Notes under the pieces: generated by a model
Databases searched by the model: none
The model's input: the letters and a program-made list of their open reading frames with translations, nothing else
Told to the model about the DNA's origin: nothing
From: CAZZCN01 sp964652975
Lineage (GTDB): Bacteria; Bacillota; Clostridia; Saccharofermentanales; UBA5734
Assembly: GCA_964652975.1 (NCBI GenBank)
Contig: CAZZCN010000062.1
Location: 1 to 16,212 of the forward strand
Direction of reading: 5' to 3'
Length of the DNA stretch: 16,212 bases
In this document: piece after piece, positions 12,401-16,212 of the stretch
How positions within the stretch are numbered: position 1 is the stretch's first letter
Layout: each line of letters begins with the position of its first letter
Made by a program: the position numbers and the translations under genes

Positions 12401-14559
12401 AATATGACAATTCTGAACGGGCGCTTGATGTCCAAATCGAAACGAATAAAACGGTCTACAATACAAAGGAGGAAGGTACTGTCTCCATTAAGGCATCACG
12501 TAAGGGCAAACCCGTTGCCGGCGCATCCGTACTGGTGAGTGTTGTTGACGAGTCTGCGCTCTCGGTAGCTGACAACAGTTTCAATCTGAGTGACGAGATT
12601 TACAGCTATAACTATTATGAATCTTATGGATATGCGTCTTATGTCTACCATGACATGAATTATGTAACTAATGGCGCAGAGGGTATGGGTGAGGGTGAAA
12701 GCGGGGGAATCAGGAAAGATTTTAGTGACACCGCCCTGTTTGTAAGACTTAAGACTGATGCCAACGGTATTGCAAAAACTGAAATAACCATGCCCGATAA
12801 CTTGACCGCTTGGAAGATCACCGCGCTCTGCTACGACGAAAACATGAATACCGGTCAGGACCAGTCAAGTGTTAAAGTAAGAAGAGATTTCTTTATTAGT
12901 CCGATTATCTCTAAAAATTTCGTTTATGGCGACGATGCGGTTTTCTCAGCACGAAGCTACGGACAATTTGCACAAAATAACGATGTTGCTTATACCTTCA
13001 ATTTAAGTGGAGGCAGGAATAACGAGAAAAAGATAACTGGAAAGGCAAAAGCAAATACTTCTGTTAACTTTGGTAAACTACCTGTTGGTGATTATAAGAT
13101 GACTATACTCGCAAAGCTCGGTAAAAATTCAGATGGTGTTGAGCTGCCGTTTACAGTCAGAAACAGCAACATAGAGGTTCCGATAAATAAAACGACAGAC
13201 TTGAAGAATGGAATTGATATTTCATCAACAAGGTTCCCTGTGACAATTGGTTTTTACAATACCGATAACATTTTTGTCAATCAACTTCTTGATGATTTGG
13301 TTTATCTAACTCCTTATCGTGCTGACGAAAAAGCGGCTTTACTCTTCGGACAGGATTACATTGCCCAAATGATTGGTAAAACACCAGTATATGATAATGA
13401 GGTTAAAAATATAATTGCCGAACTTGCTGACACGAATGGTTTCCCGGCTTACAGCCAGAGCTCTGATGATCCGATCTTGACAGCAAGGATAGCCGCAGCG
13501 ATTCCGCAGTATCTATCAAGCGGCACAATCAGTTATTTCAAATCAGTTATTTCAAGCAGTACATCTACCAGAAATCAAGTTGCAGCAGCATATATGGGGC
13601 TTGCGGCGCTAAAGCAGCCTGTACTCAACGACCTGCGTTATCTTGTTGATAAGTCATATGTTTCGGATTATGAGCGCCTTTATCTCATTGCGGGTCTTGC
13701 ACTTATAGGAGACAGCGAAAATGCGTCAATCGCATATGACAAATACATTAAACCAAATCTTGAAGCAGCTACGGATGTAAATAAAAACACCACATGGAGA
13801 TACACTAAAATAGAATATGTCAATTACTCAACCTATACAGCACCTGCTTTGATTGTATCGGCCGTTTTGAACAAGCCCGAGGCGGAAGGCCTGGTGCGTT
13901 ATCTATTTGCAGAAAACGAAAAAGAGGATTTGTATTATTGCGAATACATGGTATATCTAAAATATAAACGAGCTATCCAAAGCAAGATACCGACGGCTTT
14001 CACATATAATAAGGCAGGCAAGACCGAGCAAGTTACACTTGATGGTAGAAATGCTGTTTTTCTTGAATTTGACAAAGAAAACCTTACAAAGGCTGATTTC
14101 AAAGTTAAATCAGGGAAGGTAACAGCTTCCGCATATTACTGGGGTGTACCGGTAGCACCTGAAATAAATAAAAATATTATAATAAGCAAGTCCTTAAGCA
14201 AAGGTATAACAAAAATTAATCTGGGCGATACGGTTGAAATTAAAATAGACCTCGCTATTGACTATGGCATTAAATTCTCCAAATCATATAATATTTATGA
14301 TTGTCTGCCAACAGGATTTCGATATATTGGTATGAAAGGTGATGATCTCTATCAGTATTCAAGCTTCAATGGCAAAGAAGGCCAAAAAATAAACTTTCAG
14401 ATAGTGATGCCGGAATATGGTAAATCCGGCTCTATCACATATTATGCAAAGGCGGTTTTGCCGGGCGAATATGTTATGGACAGTGTATACGCAACCGGAG
14501 GCGACACAATTGTGGTGAGCTCCCCGAGAAGCAAGGTCGTTGTCAATGTCGGCAAATAG
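9430..14559 (+). CDS. Membrane-anchored bacterial alpha-2-macroglobulin-like protein without thioester
   Basis: The protein has about 1709 residues (exact length unsure because of ten Ns at residue ~434). A cytoplasmic tail with a five-residue repeat precedes one membrane span (about 70-90), so the rest lies outside. Two Ig/Big_5-like domains follow (about 105-305). An MG2 domain begins near 545 (TAIYSDRAAYLPTDTVRIWG), and the VSVVDESAL motif of the bait-bearing MG domain is at 1037-1044. A Tyr/Gly-rich bait-like segment lies at about 1049-1094, then the A2M domain (RKDFSDTALF to PDNLTAWKI). A helical toroid-like domain covers about 1270-1560, where the CLEQ-type thioester should occur; instead the sequence is YLTPYRADEKAALL, with no Cys-Gln pair. 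Thioester-free relatives such as E. coli YfaS are known. I chose the ATG at 9430 because AGGAGG lies 9 nt upstream. Proposed role: trapping proteases or protecting the envelope. Confidence 0.88.
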   Translation: MNKNELQEQSDQTMSDQTIPDQVITDRAISDQTASDIMPKESALSESKSVTSGPGQKLQKISGLFRKNRLITAIVLIIIISTITFGLVNVFNGNISTFLPAGDSTDSILFNVKAEKETTAGISLDTGFKITTNRNLSAEEMKTFIKLTPTSEFTLKKLGAVSYHLTAPKFGKGKLVSIALVDENGIVLRSAAFQTAQEFGVESAFPRDKCDYVEINTGIEATLTYPDVEASEFAKYLTISPAVKGSFEKHNATIAFVPSAVLAESTIYTVKIKAGLTSRMGGALKNDYSYTFKTKSLNTCETTGELTETFLPDENPVIEVTAATGDLDSYSSEIYRFPSAESYKTMLAGYISKQNTSTEYAEYVENLPATGLDLYADYSGKFINIRTEYETDYGYALMPDKLPTGWYLVNIKMTTKSGVKYDLQKLLQISPISXXXXCQISPRSLYSLSVAENVSFWINDTRNGRPIENAAISIEGTEMNGKTGRDGTVNIAKPVLPQSTENDNQNDPYTILTVKSGDNIFIDISYRLDDANAYYYGEGKIQDKFYTAIYSDRAAYLPTDTVRIWGVFRAHNGKTAVPGGLTVNLSDYNLSTYKVPVTVESDGSFLAEIKLKDAISGGYRLSLNLDDVVIAYRYITLLDYIKPSYIIEATTDSWFFTDTVKPIQLSVQGNFYDGTPISGLNVNANCNAKTFEKESYSAQLDDSGSASIAIKYNGAEEKIKSWFPTSESIDVVSNDMENSYEYSENKYLTFFDRDIMLESNTQTIAGKTVLNIATNMITTSRLKQSEAYVWDYDMIRGNSVDVDITLTAQKHYYQKIDLGAYYDYVRKVTSHRFKYEERTETALTFHVKTTDGKLVFDKLKELDGNGFYSITMKYADSKGRLVLEESNIGSGIYVENLGGKTYSFSLDWTSMFKLSDPPIQFTLKENDLNATKTNNDNIMLVLHQNSIFSTSVIKGTTIAVKPDETMIPSCRLGGAYFDGKHVFNIRGMDLQYDNSERALDVQIETNKTVYNTKEEGTVSIKASRKGKPVAGASVLVSVVDESALSVADNSFNLSDEIYSYNYYESYGYASYVYHDMNYVTNGAEGMGEGESGGIRKDFSDTALFVRLKTDANGIAKTEITMPDNLTAWKITALCYDENMNTGQDQSSVKVRRDFFISPIISKNFVYGDDAVFSARSYGQFAQNNDVAYTFNLSGGRNNEKKITGKAKANTSVNFGKLPVGDYKMTILAKLGKNSDGVELPFTVRNSNIEVPINKTTDLKNGIDISSTRFPVTIGFYNTDNIFVNQLLDDLVYLTPYRADEKAALLFGQDYIAQMIGKTPVYDNEVKNIIAELADTNGFPAYSQSSDDPILTARIAAAIPQYLSSGTISYFKSVISSSTSTRNQVAAAYMGLAALKQPVLNDLRYLVDKSYVSDYERLYLIAGLALIGDSENASIAYDKYIKPNLEAATDVNKNTTWRYTKIEYVNYSTYTAPALIVSAVLNKPEAEGLVRYLFAENEKEDLYYCEYMVYLKYKRAIQSKIPTAFTYNKAGKTEQVTLDGRNAVFLEFDKENLTKADFKVKSGKVTASAYYWGVPVAPEINKNIIISKSLSKGITKINLGDTVEIKIDLAIDYGIKFSKSYNIYDCLPTGFRYIGMKGDDLYQYSSFNGKEGQKINFQIVMPEYGKSGSITYYAKAVLPGEYVMDSVYATGGDTIVVSSPRSKVVVNVGK
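9457..9537 (+). repeat. 15-bp coding repeat in the macroglobulin cytoplasmic tail
   Basis: Residues 10-36 repeat a five-residue pattern, (S/P/T)-D-(Q/R)-(T/V/A)-(M/I/A), about 5.4 times. The DNA units share (T/C)(C/G)(A/G)GA(T/C)C(A/G)A. The segment is hydrophilic and lies before the membrane span, so it should be in the cytoplasm. Confidence 0.8.
10730..10739. other. Assembly gap (10 Ns) inside the macroglobulin gene
   Basis: Ten unknown bases interrupt the gene, although the frame is the same on both sides. The flanks echo each other: 10711-10729 encodes QISPIS and 10744-10762 encodes QISPRS, with 14 of 19 bases alike. The two contig ends may be unmerged versions of one sequence, in which case about 33 bp would be artificial. 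Confidence 0.9.
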
Positions 14560-15484
14560 GAAAGTTCTTGTCATTTTGATAATGTCATTTATTCTGCTAA
14601 GCGGTTGCTCGCCATCTGATGAACAAAGTTCTACAACCGGTTTGTTGCAGTCTTCAGCTGCCAGGAGTTCATGGGAAGCTATCAATTATTCAGATTATCT
14701 GCCTTGCGAATACCCGGTTGAAAACATGAAGGGAATACTCAGTCAGGCAAAGTCATACAGTTTCTCAAAAGATGTAGGTGCAGTTATAATCCCGCACCAC
14801 CTTGTTGCCTCATCAATGATAGCATCTGCACTCAAAGGCGCAGCAGCTGTGAGGCCGAAAACAGACACAGTAGTAATATTCGCACCCAGCCATTCAGGTC
14901 TCAAAAGCGACCTTGTTACAACGAAAAAGGGATTCAATACCGCTGGCGGTGTGATCAAAAATGACATTGCACTTACAAACGCTTTTTTGAGCGATAATAT
15001 CGGTGCAACTGTCGATGACGAGATTGTGACAAAAGATCATTCTGCATCAGCATTGGTTCCTTTCGTGAAATCATGTTTTCCCGATTCCAAAATCACAGTA
15101 TTGCTTTTTACCCGCAACACACCGATAGAAAAGGTGACAGACGCTGCAAAAGCAGTTTCAGAATATGCCCAAAGCCATAGTGTGCTGCTCATCGGCTCGG
15201 TGGATTTTTCACATGGTCTTACAGCTTTGATGGCTGGTAAAAAAGACCAGTATACATTTTCGCTGATTGAAGCAGGTAAAATAAGCTCGCTTTTTTCGCT
15301 AAGCAATCAATATCTGGATTCACCGCAGGCGGCAGCAGGAGTGATTATGTTTTTACAAAATCAAACACCAAAGAAATCATTGAAACGTTATGACCATGCC
15401 AATGCTCTGTTTTTCCTGAAAAACAACAGGAGTTGGAATGAAAACAGCGAATTGATAACTACGTATATGATATTTGGCGGGTGA
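14546..15484 (+). CDS. MEMO-family (AmmeMemoRadiSam system protein B-like) lipoprotein
   Basis: The protein has 312 residues. The N-terminus is a lipoprotein signal (MSANRK, hydrophobic 7-19, lipobox LLSGC with Cys21), so the mature protein should be anchored outside the membrane. The rest matches the MEMO fold, which is related to class III extradiol dioxygenases: IIPHH (81-85), IFAPSHSG (111-118), DHSASALVPFV (164-174) and GSVDFSHG (217-224). The histidines of these motifs (such as His84, His116 and His223) are the likely metal ligands. The substrate and reaction are unknown. The ATG at 14546 lies inside the end of the macroglobulin gene (14-bp overlap), with GCAAGG about 9 nt upstream, so the two are probably co-translated. 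A TTG at 14540 is a less likely start. No clear terminator follows. Confidence 0.85.
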   Translation: MSANRKVLVILIMSFILLSGCSPSDEQSSTTGLLQSSAARSSWEAINYSDYLPCEYPVENMKGILSQAKSYSFSKDVGAVIIPHHLVASSMIASALKGAAAVRPKTDTVVIFAPSHSGLKSDLVTTKKGFNTAGGVIKNDIALTNAFLSDNIGATVDDEIVTKDHSASALVPFVKSCFPDSKITVLLFTRNTPIEKVTDAAKAVSEYAQSHSVLLIGSVDFSHGLTALMAGKKDQYTFSLIEAGKISSLFSLSNQYLDSPQAAAGVIMFLQNQTPKKSLKRYDHANALFFLKNNRSWNENSELITTYMIFGG

Positions 15485-15582
15485 TTATGTCCAAAATGAC
15501 AAATATTAAAGTTTTAAATAGAATTAGAATGGTTTGATATTGCACATGAAATTTGAATAGCTGTTAATGTGTTTTTCTGATG

Positions 15583-15724
15583 AAAATGCAAGTTTGCATT
15601 GTAAAAAATTCTAGCATATGAAAGATTCCGTGTCAATGAATGCAAATATCGGCTAGTTATTTAATTATTAAGCGTTAATTTGGGCAATATTTAGTAAAAA
15701 TGCAAGTTCGCAATGCAAAAATTT
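15583..15724. repeat. Two 28-bp operator-like repeats upstream of the DUF2294 gene
   Basis: Segments 15583-15610 and 15697-15724 agree at 24 of 28 positions around AAAATGCAAGTT. The first contains a perfect dyad, AATGCAA-GT-TTGCATT (15585-15600). The second has lost part of the symmetry. They lie 114 bp apart, and the second ends 18 bp before the -35 box. The rest of this 313-bp gap holds no gene. Confidence 0.7.
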
Positions 15725-15742
15725 CAAATATTAAAAAAAGAG

Positions 15743-15771
15743 TTGACAAAAACATAAAATTGAAATAGTAT
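15743..15771 (+). promoter_or_regulatory. Promoter of the DUF2294/MpsC-family gene
   Basis: There is a perfect TTGACA (15743-15748), a 17-bp spacer and TAGTAT (15766-15771). The start codon is 26 bp after the -10 box, giving a short leader. Confidence 0.8.
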
Positions 15772-15797
15772 ATGAATAATCAATGGAAGGTGGATTC

Positions 15798-16163
15798 ATG
15801 ACAAAAGGGCAAATGGAAGCGAAAATCAGCGAGGCTGTCAGTAAATTTGAAATTGAGTATATGGGCAGAGGACCGAAAACCATAAGAACCTATATAATCA
15901 ATGATATGATAGTTGTCAGACTTACAGGATTTTTAAGTCCTTCAGAACAGAAGCTAACCGATAATCCACAGGGGATTGAATTATTTAAAAAGGTACGCAC
16001 ATCTCTTTTTGAAGGTGGGAGAGGATATTTAGAGACACTGATTATCGATGTGATTGGTGTAGCTATAGTCAGCACTTACTCGGATATAAGCACTAAAACC
16101 GGAGAGAAAATAATAGTTATCATAGCAGAGCGAAATTTAGAAGAGCTAACTACAAAAAAATAA
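15798..16163 (+). CDS. DUF2294 / MpsC-family protein
   Basis: This 121-residue soluble protein has the family pattern: an N-terminal helix, then EYMGRGPKTIRTYIINDMIVVRLTGFLSPSEQKL (about 20-53), a Lys/Arg-rich middle and a C-terminal beta strand pair ending IIVIIAERNLEEL. This is a full-length DUF2294 domain. The family has been renamed after MpsC of the staphylococcal MpsABC sodium/bicarbonate system, but most members, like this one, have no visible MpsA or MpsB partner, so no such role can be claimed. I chose the ATG at 15798 because GGAAGG lies 7 nt upstream; an ATG at 15783 overlaps that site. It has its own promoter and two repeats upstream, so it appears to be a separately regulated single gene. 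Confidence 0.82.
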   Translation: MTKGQMEAKISEAVSKFEIEYMGRGPKTIRTYIINDMIVVRLTGFLSPSEQKLTDNPQGIELFKKVRTSLFEGGRGYLETLIIDVIGVAIVSTYSDISTKTGEKIIVIIAERNLEELTTKK

Positions 16164-16212
16164 ATTCGGAAGACAACACAAAATAGCACAGCTAAGTTGT
16201 AAGTAAGCCGAT

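Overview
The window looks like chromosomal DNA of a low-GC, strictly anaerobic Firmicute of the class Clostridia. The base composition is AT-rich, ribosome binding sites are AGGAGG-like, and promoters are clear TTGACA/TATAAT types. The genes also fit: a COG2509 FAD protein, an ACR3 arsenite pump, a CymR-like Rrf2 regulator, a DacF-like PBP and a DUF2294 protein. The species cannot be fixed from the sequence. A run of 10 Ns inside the largest gene shows that this is a draft or metagenome scaffold. I see no transposase, integrase, tRNA, rRNA, CRISPR array or phage gene.

Layout. (1) 1-546: 3' end of a COG2509 FAD-dependent dehydrogenase, then an AT-rich spacer with a 25-bp tandem repeat. (2) 839-2239: a PurF-like protein with an intact PRPP loop and Fe-S cysteines but no N-terminal glutaminase cysteine, followed by a terminator. 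(3) 2510-5649: an arsenic-resistance operon made of a consensus promoter, a dyad operator, arsR, an ArsP-type permease, a CxxC mini-thioredoxin, a small ferredoxin and acr3. A 14-bp tandem repeat and a bidirectional terminator follow. (4) 5957-7767, minus strand: a Cys-free Rrf2/CymR-like regulator and cysK, each with a consensus promoter. Just past the cysK stop lies a short out-of-frame relic of a second cysK 3' end. (5) 7814-15484, plus strand: an envelope cluster of a D-Ala-D-Ala carboxypeptidase with a C-terminal anchor, a 1709-residue membrane-anchored alpha-2-macroglobulin-like protein without a thioester, and a MEMO-family lipoprotein whose start overlaps it. (6) 15583-16163: two 28-bp operator-like repeats, a consensus promoter and a DUF2294/MpsC-family gene.

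How the genes work together. The ars genes form a regulated efflux system for trivalent inorganic and probably organic arsenic; no arsenate reductase, ArsA or ArsM is present. The CymR-like regulator next to cysK suggests local control of cysteine synthesis. The carboxypeptidase, macroglobulin and MEMO lipoprotein are all predicted to act outside the membrane, and I regard them as the best candidate here for a poorly described envelope-protection or remodelling module. Short tandem duplications recur in both coding and non-coding DNA across the window, which suggests active replication slippage in this genome.
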